A DNA stretch of 64,000 nucleotides, taken from positions 1 to 64,000 of the forward strand of contig JAJIRX010000742.1 of the NCBI GenBank assembly GCA_023853785.1, in the 5' to 3' direction. Shown piece after piece: positions 21,010-36,263 of this stretch (its first letter is position 1; each line of letters begins with the position of its first letter). Made by a program: the position numbers and the translations under genes. The DNA is from Psilocybe azurescens. Lineage: Eukaryota > Basidiomycota > Agaricomycetes > Agaricales > Agrocybaceae. Under the pieces are notes generated by a model, which ran no database searches, was not told where the DNA came from, and saw nothing but the letters and a program-made list of their open reading frames with translations.

Positions 21010-24000
21010 GACAAAGGCTTGTGCTGCTGTTAGTGGGATGGAAAAAATCTGGCCCTCTTTCCTCTTACATAGAACCGTTGCAGTAACATTTGGGTGAATG
21101 AGAATTCTCGTACGCGGAGCTAATCCCCCTATCAATAGTATGCACCGACGAACCTGTTTGGGGAATCTTAGCATGGGCTGGAATATCCTTACGGACTTAC
21201 ATGCTTCATCCTTCAAAAAGGATTCACGTCTTACCGGCACTACTATATTCGTGCTCATTGCACACTCAGTCATCTGTTCTTCGAAATTAATGCCAAGCTT
21301 GCAGCTGGCAGAATTTAAGTATAGGTTCCTGATATACACACCACGGTGTGACTTCTCGGATATCCTGAGAATGGGTAGCATTTTAAAAATGCCTAGATCT
21401 GATATCGATATATCAATGATAGCGAGGGAAGCCTTCTTTGCTCTGGGACTTGTAAACAGAAGTCGGGTACACAGATTCGTGGGAGCCATGTAAGAGATAT
21501 CGCCCCAGAGTTTTCGAATAAGGTGGTCAGTGTTTTCATTCTCTGGTGCCATCGTGAGTTGATCGAGTCTTGTGATTTTTTCAGGGAAAATATGACCTCT
21601 TTTGAGAGGCCGTGACTTTCTGTTAGGTCTATAGTTATCAAGAAAATTGCGAGCCACGCCGCTTGTAACCCTCGTAAAAAAATATACGACGTATTTTATG
21701 TGAGAAATTCAACATCTCATTCTGAAGAAATCTTATCTATAGTGGGTAAACATCAAGCGAATTACAAAGCGGTTGATGGTGGTTGGAAGCAAACTTGCGA
21801 ACAAGTTAGACACAGTAAAACTTTAACTGCTAAAACAATATCTCTCCGTACCAGGGGCGCTGAATATCGGGAACCAGTGACTATCTAGCCAGCCTGGTGA
21901 CATGGGAAGGTTCGGAGAAGCTTTATAGTGCTAGGACATGGTCCTCCTTATAGTGTAATTTTAGGCACTCCGAGTCGTAAATTTAACCTGCTTGTCAATA
22001 ACGGAGGAAAATCAAACCAGGATATGGGAGCGATGTTAGCAGATAGTAAATCTAAAGGTCAGTTATTTTCATGGGTAGCTTTCGGGTCGGATTTGATTAT
22101 GTCCAATATGTTCTGCATCCGCAGCCGGCTTGACACTGGGTTCAGTGGCTGATTGAGGAATACAACGTGCACACACAATTAATCACTCATCAGGCACTCG
22201 GTTACTTCATACTATAAAAGCGTGATGCATGATTGCTTGAACCTCTGAGAAGCAGAGATTATAGAGTATTAATTCTCTAGTACATATTCTGAGTTCATTG
22301 GCAATTATTTGACAGTGATAAGCACAAAACAGCTTAATACCAGGAAGTTTTAAATTGGGGATCTGTAGCGTCAAATGAAATCAAACACCCATGGCAGTCT
22401 GCACAGAAAATTACGTGATGGAGCCTGAGCATGAGAGCCACTGTTTTATAAAATGTGTGTGGGATTTGGAGTCATTACTGCGTACATTCTACTCCAGTGG
22501 ATTCTTAAATATTCATATATTTGCCCAGCCATCTTCCTTTCAATCTCATAAGGCAAGATATTCTCTGGCTCGGAGGTGGCTGTGATGCAATTTTCACATT
22601 AGGATCTACCGTCTTATGAGGAGAGCGGCTCTTCAACTGATTCACTGATGAAGAGGAAATCGTCATTATTTCAATAAAAATTGCGTACAGTTATGGTATC
22701 TCGGTAGACAAATTAGAGATATAAAAGTTGATTTAAAAACTATTCTACACGATCTAATCTAGCCGAGTTGGGACGTCTTGACCATGGACAGCGCAGTCGT
22801 CACCGCATTTGCACATTTGTGAGTTTCTCGCTGTTCTCGATTAATTACTGGTAACGAGTTTTCAGGCAAGGGAAATGCAAGTTCCAGACAGCAAATTATG
22901 TGCTTTTCCAACACGATCATTGTGAATACTAGTTATATTTTCATTATCCAACAATTCCTGACTTTCAACCGATCGCCGCAGTACTGACTTTACCAGAGGA
23001 GGTACATTTGGGTCAAGAGTGCTCCAAATTTACGAGTCCACTGATGTCCTTCCAGGTTGAAAAGATGTGGTATCAACCAATGACCTTGGCTACACTTCTG
23101 TTTTATATTATATCGCTACGTCACTCATCGTCAATTCCTGATTTTGCAAGTCGATACGGACTCCCTTCCAAGCAAAGCAGACACCAGCTTACAAGATCTC
23201 TTTTATAGATTTCTATGAAACAAACTGGCCCATTTTGGTAGGCATTTGTAATAGCTTACTGTTGGTGCATGTAATACTGTGATACTGGAGTAAGTTTAAC
23301 GTACGGGGTCTGTAAGACAATACTCTCTCTGCTTAATCTTTTTATGTAGTTGTGATCGCTATGTGAAATCTGCTGAGGCAGCCGCACTCTCATTGGTTCC
23401 GAGTAAATTCTTCTAATTGACACAATGGAACAAGCTGATCACCAATTTTGATTAGTCGCAGAGTGTGAGTCACAGCGCACCACCCTTGACCTCATGACTC
23501 TTCGAAGACCAGGATGCTTACCATCGAACAGTCATAATGATACTACGTGTTTATGGGCTCTATCTCAGAAATAAATACGTTCTTGCCTTCCTCCTATCTA
23601 TTTTATCGGGCCAGGTTATTGTCATGGGTTGGGTTGTGCATTTTAGAATACGTAAGTTCTAGACTCTAAGCGCCCGTATTAGGCTTACACAACTCTTGAC
23701 AGGTGTTCCGTTACCTCCAGTTTCCCGGGTAGGCAGACCACGATAATCGAGATGAATTTCAAATAGTAATTGGAAACTGTGATACTATGCTGTGCGCTCA
23801 CATAAAGCAATACATGGTCTTGTGAGCATACCATGTTACTTAACTTTAGTAACCTCAAACTTATGTACTCGTCACATACTAGCCGGACTATGGGGCGCAC
23901 CTCTGGTCACCGATACGTGCATATTAATAATTCGGATTGACCTTACGGAGAATATTGTGATACAGAAAAAACGGTTTTACAAGGTAGTTATTCTTATGCA

Positions 24001-25071
24001 AGACCACAGATATGTATGGACTCCATTGACATCTCATTTGTAGTACTATTGAGATTATTCTTCGGGATGGTACTGTTTACTTTTCGCTATTTTTAGTGCC
24101 AATTTAATGAATTGCTTGATATATCTGGTGAAAGGTTCCAGTTTCTATTTCACCACAATATTAAGCTATTATTTCAAACAGAAATAAGCTCGCAGTAGAA
24201 GATTTAAAGGCCATGAGTGCAAGGTGTGCATTGACAAATTATGAAAGCTTCTAATGAAACTGACCGTAATTCACATACGAGTTTAAAATTTAACCTCAAT
24301 CTACGACAATATCGCGCACCACGTATCTTTGTACTACCGAGTCCATTAACCATTGGTAATCTTTGGGCAGAAGTACTAGATTCATTTTGGATACAATCAA
24401 GGGGTTTGATGCAGATTATATAAAAAGATCAAATGATGGAGTTACAAATTATGCTTCCGCCTGTCCTGAAAAGCCAACTTCCCGAAGTCTGTTGAGTCAA
24501 GTAGAATTTTATACGATGCAGATGCAGAAAATGCAGTACAGGTATACACGTGGAAAATAAACGTCTTTTCTTTTATTACGTTCAAATCAATGACCAGGAT
24601 GGCCGAAGCCACAAAAGCACGATTGAGACTAAGTATATAGAGAGAATAGTAGGTCTCTGCAAGTCCTGAGAATCCGATTTGGCAAATTTAGTGGTACGCA
24701 GAGTTACAAGCACACGTGATATATCCCGTCAAGCGAGTCTTCAGCCTCCCATACCACCCTTGGCTAGAGCTTCTAATTACGCCATCTGTTTTATCCTCTT
24801 TGAAATGATCTGATATATTTATCTTTATATTTTAGTTGGTATTCAAATTTGCTTCGGAACGCAAAAAAATGTCTTCCCCGGGCCGCTATCTAGTATCAAC
24901 TCTACACCCCAACTGACAGAAGCCTTGGACCACACGTCGAAAGTCATATGTCTCCCTGAATGACAGAAGGGTCTCCCCTGATAACTAGGAAATGCGACTG
25001 CAATTTTATACCGTTCGAATTCAATACCATCTTATCGCAATTAAAGCGACTACGCTCCACAGCCAGACTCG
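21010..25071. other. Four-kilobase AT-rich region without recognisable genes
   Basis: No frame here shows a known domain, and the longest ones (up to ~130 codons) overlap on both strands, as chance frames do. I saw no clear terminal repeats or transposon protein motifs. The stretch may be decayed mobile DNA. It includes the promoter of the S28 peptidase gene at its right end. Confidence 0.4.
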
Positions 25072-27339
25072 ATGGTTATCGGTAGTCTCTTAACACTTCT
25101 CTCTCTGGCAGCTCTCACTCAAGCATACTCGCATGGAGCACAGATTCCCTTGAGACCTCCCAAGATAAGTGCTCGCCAGAACCTAGTTCAACCTGAAATA
25201 TCGTCCCAGGACCACCTACCCTCCGTCAACGCCGCAGAATTCATATCTGTATGCCAGTGTGTACTGTGGATTGAACCAGGACTGACTGATTTCATGATAT
25301 TAGATACCTATCGATCATTTCACTCGCGAATCTGTTGCGACTTTCCAGAACAGATACTGGGTCAATGCAACATACTGGAAAGAAGGAGGGCCTGTGTTCT
25401 GTGCATTTTTACCAATTAACTCTATGACTCCATGTTCCTAACTTCTGCTTGAAGTATTCGATTCTGGAGAACAAGACGCCGAGCCACTGCTTCCCTATTA
25501 TCTTCAGGTAGTGAACATATATTTCAAACAGACATCACACCTCTCACGATGAACGAGCTAGGAATTCCATGGTCTTTCTGCCGTCATGCGACTGTCTAAG
25601 CGATACGGAGGACTCGCAATACTTTGGGAGCACCGATTCTATGGACAGTCGCTTCCATTCCCAGTTAATGTCAGTAGCACTCGAAAAGTACAAACCACTC
25701 CATATCTGAACTTCGATCTAGAAAAATACCACGGCGAATCAATGGCGTTTCCTTAATACCGAGCAAGCCCTTGAGGATATCGTGTATTTTGCCAACGCTT
25801 TCCCTGTGAAGGGAAATTCATCTCATTCATCGATATCCAATACGTCAAGCCTGCTCCAGAAGTTCGCGATACATCCAAGTAAGACGCCATGGGTCATGCT
25901 TGGAGGCTCGTACCAGGAATTCGGTCGGCCATCATGAGGATTCGCAATCCAGCTACAATTTTCGCATCTTGGGCCTCGTCTGCCCCAGTACAAGCGCAGG
26001 TCGACATGTCCAGCTATTACAAGGCAGCCGAACGTAGTTTGACAAGAAATTGTTCGGCGGATTGGGTTGCGGTAACAAGGTAGCCTTCTACTCACAATTT
26101 CTTCCCATTTAATTGAAAGTTCTGAAAAAGGCATGTCGACAATACTTTGAAAGGAGATAACGAAACAGACATATCGAATATGAAATTTGACCTACTCAAA
26201 GCCAGATTGAGTGGTCCGGGTGGTAATACGACTGGTGCGGCTGGACTGACAGTACAAAAGGCAAAAAATACAAGTAATGTGGACGCAGCTTCTGTGCTTA
26301 TGGATCCACTAGACTTCTATCAAGTGGGTAATCTAGAATCACCGCCAACTTGTATTATTTTGAAGTTGTCTAACCTGCGCAAATCAGTATTACGGATTCG
26401 CATCGTCCATACTCCCTTTCTGCAATATCCTAGAGACTCGGAATCGTACAAGCGATCCAGTCGAGACAGGGCTCGTCGCACAATTCGGCATCGACGTTGG
26501 CTTCAAGTCCTTTTTAACGGCAATTAGTGAAATCGACTACAATTCCATTCCTGGCAATGCAGACGATCCAGTACAAGATAGATCATGGATGTGGCAATAC
26601 TGCTCGGAATATGGTAAGTTTCTGACGACACAAGTGATGTCAATCCTTGTCCTTGACTGAATGTCGCTCCCGGAATAGGATTCTACCAACGAGGAGACCC
26701 GAACAACGCTTTGTCCATCGAGACATCATTTTTATCCCTCAACCTTTTCCAGGAGCAATGCAATCAGACTTTCGGAAAAGGATTACCTGCGTCACCCCAA
26801 GTCCAGAATGTGAACAGATACGGGGGATGGAATATGAATCCCTCAAACGTTATGTTTTCAAACGGAGAATGTGAGTACATGAGTACACATGCCTTCACTG
26901 TCTGTCCCACTGTCATGTTAGAGATACCCGATATCGCCGTATTTCGTCACTTACGCAGTCGGAATGATTTTCTTTACGTCAGTTGATCCTTGGAGAACGA
27001 TGGGGTTGGCTTCCATCGAATCCAACTCTCCAAAAAGAACTCCTTCGCCGATCATCCCTACGTAAGTAAATTTATCATCATCGACCTTTCAATCTGAACC
27101 CAGTCCCAAAATACCCCAGCTGCAACAAACCTCCTCCCTCGTCCTCGACATTTTTTGGAATAACCTATGCCAACATGGTTCACGTTTCCGACATGCGGGT
27201 TCTCCTTACTCCAGATGCGAATCACAGCGATTTCAAAACCGTAGGGTTCTACAGCCCTGTATCTCAAGAGCCTTTCTTCGCCGGTCTGGGACTCTTCCAA
27301 CTAGCATTGGATGAGTGGCTTCCGTGTTTCAGCAAATGA
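25072..27339 (+). CDS. Secreted serine peptidase, family S28 (one-base frameshift)
   Basis: Similar to lysosomal Pro-X carboxypeptidase and fungal S28 peptidases, which cleave after proline. A signal peptide (MVIGSLLTLLSLAALTQAYS) is followed by PIDHFTRESVATFQNRYWVN, LFDSGEQDAEPLLPYYLQ, and a nucleophile motif GGSY followed by RSAIMRIRNPATIFASWASS. The Asp motif GEFDPWRTMGLASIE forms across an intron, and the His motif MVHVSDMRVLLTPDANHSDF follows. It ends EWLPCFSK before TGA. About eight introns splice cleanly. The only defect is at 25911-25914: tacca where tacccagga would give GGSYPGIRSA, so one C is missing exactly at the catalytic motif. Either a sequence error or a very recent inactivation. 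N-glycosylation sequons and the signal peptide suggest extracellular or vacuolar action. Confidence 0.8.
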
Positions 27340-27976
27340 GGTCTGCATGTGTTGATCACAATCAAATAATTTCGAAACGCTTTTGAACCTCGGGGGTCTT
27401 CGTGAATGAATCCTTACTCAGCGAGCAGCTATTACTTATCAAATTGCGCCATCTACATCAATATGTAGCCGTGTTGTAATTACATACTGAATGATATGAA
27501 TGGGATCCGGATGCCATTGATCTACAGGCGAATGCGTAGTTGCTACAAGGATATAGAGAAACTGGAAAGTACATTAAAACGGCAGCTAGAGTCCGAGTCC
27601 GTGCGGGGTTTTAAGGTAAGAATGTACATGGAAAGGGGGTGCGCAGCTCCGTATGAAAAGCCTGAAGCAGATGTGTGAGACGAATTTTGGTGTTTACTTG
27701 AGTCGGGTTGGAAATGGGATTAAGCCGAAGAAAAAAGGTGATGGGTCATCACAGACACAGTCGTAATCTGAACGACATTTCGGTAAAACGTAACACAAAA
27801 ATCCAATGAATAAACGAGTGGGAAAGAAAGATTGACAGAACAAAGCGTCCATGCGCGAGCATGAGGTAAAGAAGTCAAACTAATAATCAGCACTTGTCCG
27901 TGAGAGGAGGGAGTGGGGTGAAACGAAACATCAAATGAAACGAACGGAAAACAAGCGGAAATTTAACCACTAGCCA
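27340..27976. other. Shared 3' spacer of two converging genes
   Basis: Holds the 3' ends of the S28 peptidase (plus strand) and the GMC oxidoreductase (minus strand). No coding signal was seen. Confidence 0.5.
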
Positions 27977-31165
<3,189 letters not shown>

Positions 31166-31857
31166 CTATAAACACCCCTCTGCTGCTTCAATTGTCTCTT
31201 TTATCGCATCCCAACTGTCGAACAGGGTTTTGACTCCAATTATCTCCACGATCTGTACCCAATCTCTTCCGCTCAATGAACATAGACCGTTGGAAAGATA
31301 GCACCCCGAATGTGAGTCAAAGGCCTTTTCTTTCAGTGCACTACACCTCCGGTCTTTGAGAAAAGATTCGCTATCTGATCCATTGGTCCCATGAACCGAT
31401 TCTGAATCGCTATCTAGCTTGAGCTTGGAATCCGGGGCCGTCGCGTCAGGAACCAGTACGCGTTGCAAACACTGCATGGTGTCCATCATCCACTTCTGAC
31501 CAGCCGAGGAGAGTTTCTCTTGTCCAGCTACAAATTTTTCGCAGTATTTCTCTCCGTAGCCGAGAGGGTATCCTTCACTTCCGCAGTGGAACCGTGATTC
31601 GAGGCAATCTCTGTAGAATGCGCACTGGCCGCGAGGCGGGTTTGAGCATAAATCTCCTGGTGTCTGGGGCCGTCCTGCACTCGAAACGTCCTGTTCCTGG
31701 CCTTTTCCTCCTGTATTGATGTGAAAGGCTTTCTGGGTCTGGCCACATCCAGTTCCTTTCTCGCCCATGACGCATGTCTTTTTCTTGCAGTAGTGCCTGT
31801 AGCATATTGCTCCGCCATAGTATCGCTATGACAGCCAATATCACAGGGACTACAAAA
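31166..31857 (-). CDS. Cys-rich, probably membrane-anchored protein
   Basis: The clear part (31166-31768) has a spaced cysteine pattern: DLCSNPPRGQCAFYRDCLES, FHCGSEGYPLGYGEKYCEKF, WMMDTMQCLQ, GCYLSNGLCSLSGRDW, and terminal AAEGCL. An acidic Ser-rich insert lies near residues 115-140. The pattern resembles a family of secreted or surface basidiomycete proteins of unknown function that I recall only loosely; a relation to stanniocalcin is possible but not supported here. Upstream, at 31800-31857, another frame encodes a hydrophobic segment (VILAVIAIL) that joins to YGGAICYRHYCKKKTCV if one base is removed near 31830. This suggests an N-terminal membrane anchor and a further indel. The true start lies upstream and is not fixed. 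Confidence 0.5.
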
Positions 31858-31945
31858 TATCTAGTTTAGCGACGTGGCATATGTAATTCATTGAAGTAAG
31901 TAGTTATAAGGAGCAATGTCATATGAGGTCATATGTTAGTACTGA

Positions 31946-32200
31946 CCTCGGGCGAAAACTTGGCATGCTTGTCATAGATTTCTTGTCCGACCTTGTCTAG
32001 CCTTGTCTCTACTCGACTGCAACTTGTCTGTTCTGTCCGTAGGAAAGGTGTTGACAGAGCCGCGTGATCTTCGCGTGGGAGACTCTGCCTTGGTTGAAGT
32101 TCCGAATCAGGTTACCATAGTCGAATACGAAGAAAGTCCTGGAGAAAGTATGAAAAAACCAGTAATATCTAGATGACTGCGGTAATTTGCACCTCATGAA
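31946..32200 (-). pseudogene. Fragment of a small conserved fungal protein
   Basis: The minus strand reads YGNLIRNFNQGRVSHAKITR then LCQHLSYGQNRQV. After a small frame change near 32013 it continues TRLDKVGQEIYDKHAKFSPE and meets a plausible donor site (gtcagt at ~31950). It looks like exons of a small coding gene, not noise, but I do not know the function. It could alternatively be 5' exons of the Cys-rich gene to its left. Confidence 0.3.
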
Positions 32201-32950
32201 GAGTTCACTGTATGAGGTGGTGGGGCCTTCCTATAACTTATAAGCTACATATCACTGGTTCGCGAGCGTTTATCTTGCGTTCATCAGACGGAAGAAAGGG
32301 ATGTGTGAGTTGTGAGCGGGACTCCAATAAATGTTTGAACTCCGCGTAAAAGCGCAGATGCCAAAATGTCTAGTCCACGTGATCCGCTTGACTGTGAGAA
32401 CTTTGAAATCGCCGAGTGCCAAGCACAACTCATCATTGAGCATGTCAGGCACTGGCGTTCTTTCGGACTCCGACACGACGGCGAAACTGGTAGAGCGCGG
32501 TTGATCAGCTTCAACAGCGACGGCGATGTCCCATAAAACTTAACATCTAACACTTTAAACGTATGTAAGTATCTTGAAAGTAACTTTATATCTTTACATT
32601 GATGATAAAATTGGCTCTCATATAGACCTACAAGGAACCCATTGACTCCGCCGAGTCGGGACCGACGAGACATCGATTATTTGTGAATCGTTCTGCATAT
32701 TGTCTGCATACTCATAAGGAGTTGCAGTTTAAACAGTTCGCAACCAAGTCTGTTACTTACGGATACTGGTGGGTCCCAAACGTACAGATATCTCCGTAAT
32801 TTAATCAGTCTGACAGTCCGGGGCCGTTTGCTTGAATAATTTGGCCTCATTCTTGATTGTCCAGCGCCAATACGAAACCCACACAACAGATAGTATGTTG
32901 TATTCTATCCGTGCATCCCGAAAGAATTCGATTCAAAGGAACCAGCCAAC
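32201..32950. other. Spacer upstream of the F-box gene
   Basis: A minus-strand frame of 129 codons (32284-32673) has no recognisable domain. The right part is the presumed promoter of the plus-strand F-box/WD40 gene. Confidence 0.35.
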
Positions 32951-35726
32951 ATGCAGTCACCCTCTTATTCTCCAAATGAATCGAACGACACTGACGAACA
33001 ATCGGATTACGCGAACTACGACCCCTTCGCGAGCATACCATCAGCATCGCTGATACAACCTGGACAACGACAACATACGACGAAATCCACGGCTAAAGAA
33101 GCACATTCGACACCACAAGCTTCGCATGAACGCTCGGTGCATAAACCGCATACCCCGGACCATGGAATTCCATCTCTCAATCGGAGCATGAGCCCCGCTC
33201 TCAGACGCCAATATTTATTGTCTATTATTGCCGCTTGCACTCCAGAAGAACTCTTGTTTGTCTCGGGAGACCGTCGCTCCTCTTCTGAAGCGTGACTTTC
33301 TATATCAACTCCCCGTGGAATTGGCCTTCCATATTCTTTCCTTCATCGACGACTCACAAACTCTCGTACGAGCCTCGCAGGTGTGCAAATACTGGTATAG
33401 GGTGGTGCGAGATGACAGCGTATGGCGTCGAATGTGTGCCATATATGGGTTTGACGGTTGTGAGGAGGCTGAGCGGCAATTTCAGCGAGTGGAAAAACGG
33501 AGGCGGGAAGAACGGGCGAAGAGGAAAGAGGTGGTTCGGAAACTGTACTCGGACGAGGATCACGAGCAGGAGAACAAGGAAAACGAGCAGGAGAACGAGG
33601 AAAGACGGAAGAAACATTCAAATCATCCCGTCGAATATTCGTTTCGTCGGCACTTCAAAAATTCATATATCATCCGTTCGTCTCACCCCACCATTTCCTC
33701 TATGACACAAGTATCTAACTCACATTTCAGGTACCAATTGGCGGAAAGGAGGCAAGCTCCTTAAGGCGCATCATCTCCCCATTGTTAGCCCCGATGCAGG
33801 CACCGTAACGTCTCTCTCTCTTGACTCCGACTGGGTCGTCGTCGGGTTCTCAAACTCCATGATCAAAATCTTCTCCGCCAACAAAGGTGTGCTCTGCAAG
33901 ACGCTCGTGGGCCACAAATCGGGCGTCTGGAGTGTGTGTTTGGTCAGCGAAGGTGGTTACAGAGCACCAGATCCTGTTCCCCCACCAACTGCACTAACAA
34001 CCGGGGCATCACCATCGGCGGCGGGGGCCACGCCAGGGCGTGTAAGTGCCAGTGCCATCACCGGAGAATTCGTGGAAGTTAGTTTGCCACCTTTGTCACG
34101 AAGACCCGAACCGCCTAGACGCAGGGCTTCAGTTGCCCAGGAGAGTGCAAGTTCCACGCAAGGGACAAGATCGACACCCAAATCTGAGAAGAAGAAAAGC
34201 TCTAGCAAAGAGCAAACGCTCCCAGATGAACTATCCAAACTCAGTCTTCAAGACGGGAAGGATGTCGGGCTCGTAAAGCCCCCTAAGCGGAAGTCTCTTC
34301 GACCGAAGCCACTTCGAATGGAGCCGTATGGCATACCACCCGCCATGCAGAAAGTACTTGGGATCAAGCCGCATTACAGCGAAGAAGAAGATTCCGGCGC
34401 TCAATCCTCGTCCAACTCTGCTGCTGAAGCACCCCACTCCAGTGCGACACACGCAAGTAAAAGCAAAAGGGCGCAAAATCAGGAGCGCGCGCGGCAGCGG
34501 TACAACGAGCATAAGATGGCGGAAGATATGGTGCATGCGGAGGACCAAGAGGAATTTCGTGACATGGACGCGAGCGGGACTGTTACCCGATCTGGTTCGT
34601 CTCGCGGGTGGGGCCAGCCAAATGCTATTATCGTTAGTGGGGGATGTGACAAGACCGTTCGTGTTTGGGACGTGGTGTCCGGGTAAGCCCCTTTTCTTCT
34701 CATCGGATTGATATTACAGCTATTTATCATTATCTCGTTCACTTTTGACAGACAGTGCATATACATCCTAGACGGGCACAGATCTACCATCCGCACCATG
34801 CGCGTACTGCACAACCGCCCTATAGCGGTGTCTGGCTCCAGGGATGGGACACTGCGGGTGTGGGACATCCAGCTGGGCCACTTTCTGCGTGTGCTGGAAG
34901 GCCACGAACAGAGTGTGCGCTGCCTGGATGTACATGGGAACAAGGTCGTCAGCGGCAGCTACGATACCACTTGTCGAGTAGGCTCTGTTTTTTTCTTCTG
35001 TATGACGTGTTCAAATTTAACGTTTCGTTTTATCCTACAGTTATGGGACATCGATACAGGGCAATGCATCCATGTTCTAGTGGGCCATCTTCATCAAGTC
35101 TATTCAATAGCGTTTGACGGCGTGCGGATCGCGTCTGGAGGGCTGGACACCACAGTCCGTATCTGGGACGCCGAAACAGGGTAAGCCCCACTCCCACCCT
35201 TCCTTCTCAAATCCTTCACTCATCGCAACCACTCAGACAATGCGTGGCACTCCTGCAAGGCCACACCTCCCTCGTCTGCGAGATCCACCTCACCCCAAGC
35301 ATCCTCGCCACGGGCGGGTCCGACGGGCGGGTCATCGCCTTCTCGCTCGCCACCTACAAGGTGCTCTACAGGCTCACGCCCCACGGGTCCTCCATCACCT
35401 CCCTGCAGCTGGACGAGCAGTACCTCGTCACGGGCGGCAGCGACGGGCACGTGAAGCTGTACGAGACGCAGACGGGGAATTTCGTGCGAGAGCTGAGCGA
35501 GGCGAGCGATAACGTGTGGAAGGTCGCGTTTGGGCCGGAGACGTGTGCTGTCATGTGCAGGCGCGGGAATAGGACGGTGGTGGAGATCTGGGGACTGGGT
35601 CCGCATGCGCATAGGAGGACGATGGCGAAGGCGAGGTTTATGCATAGTCGAAAGCAGGGGCGGACAGATGGTGCGTCGGAATCTAATAACTTAATTGAGC
35701 AATCTGGAAGTGTATCATACAATTAA
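32951..35726 (+). CDS. F-box/WD40 protein, Cdc4/FBXW7-like (one-base frameshift)
   Basis: Substrate adaptor of an SCF ubiquitin ligase. A disordered N-terminus starts MQSPSYSPNESNDTDEQSDY. The F-box reads LPVELAFHILSFIDDSQTLV then ASQVCKYWYRVVRDDSVWRR, followed by a charged Glu/Lys helix. The WD40 propeller has VLCKTLVGHKSGVWSV, IIVSGGCDKTVRVWD, AVSGSRDGTLRVWD, KVVSGSYDTT...LWDIDTGQC, RIASGGLDTTVRIWDAETG and YLVTGGSDGHVKLYE. Between the first and second blades lies a ~230-residue Ser/Pro/Lys-rich insert (about 33950-34610). Introns are near 33676-33730, 34683-34751, 34978-35040 and 35181-35236. A GGG at 33265-33267 should be GG to join ELLFVS to ETVAPLLKRDF; since Cdc4 homologues are generally essential, a sequence error is more likely than gene death. 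Expected location is nuclear. Confidence 0.85.
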
Positions 35727-36263
35727 AGTATCTCTAAAACGTACGTAGAACTGGATGGAAATGTATGTATCCTCTATAGCTTATAGTTTCCTAGTGTAAA
35801 TAGAAAACAGGACAATTAATTGCATATTATTGCAAATAAAAACAAATGACAACAGAGTAAAATATGTATACTACAATGGACTCTAAGCACGAGTGCCGTG
35901 GGGGTGGATAAATACATGTCGAGTATGTAAAGAGCATGATTATGTTGTTGACGTGGTGGGACCATCTGGGTTAAATCTAGCAGGTGGCGAGTGAATGGTA
36001 TACGACCGTAGATCCCGTCACCAAACGCAGGGCGACGCAATTATTGATCCGGTGGGCGATATCGCCTAATATAGGTGCAACCACAGCGAACGGGTACTTT
36101 TGGTGGGGTAGCTGTACATGTTCGAGGAACGTGTGTTGTAGGGTATGATTATGATAGAGTGGGGATGTATGGAAGGAGCGGGCAAGAGACGGAGGCCGGC
36201 AAAACCAGTGCGTCATCTCCGGCAGAGAGTGAATGCAGGACGGTGTAAGGAGCAACTGTGTCA
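35727..36263. other. Shared 3' spacer
   Basis: Lies between the stop of the F-box/WD40 gene and the stop of the converging mitochondrial carrier gene. No coding signal was seen. Confidence 0.5.

Noticed and set aside
21010..21657. N-terminal extension of O-methyltransferase 3 by the open frame upstream of 21009
   Set aside because: Family members start at the equivalent of MTLENIKLL. The extension matches no known domain, and the opposite strand is also open there.
31166..31857. Stanniocalcin homology for the Cys-rich protein
   Set aside because: Only a vague similarity in cysteine spacing; cannot be supported without a profile search.
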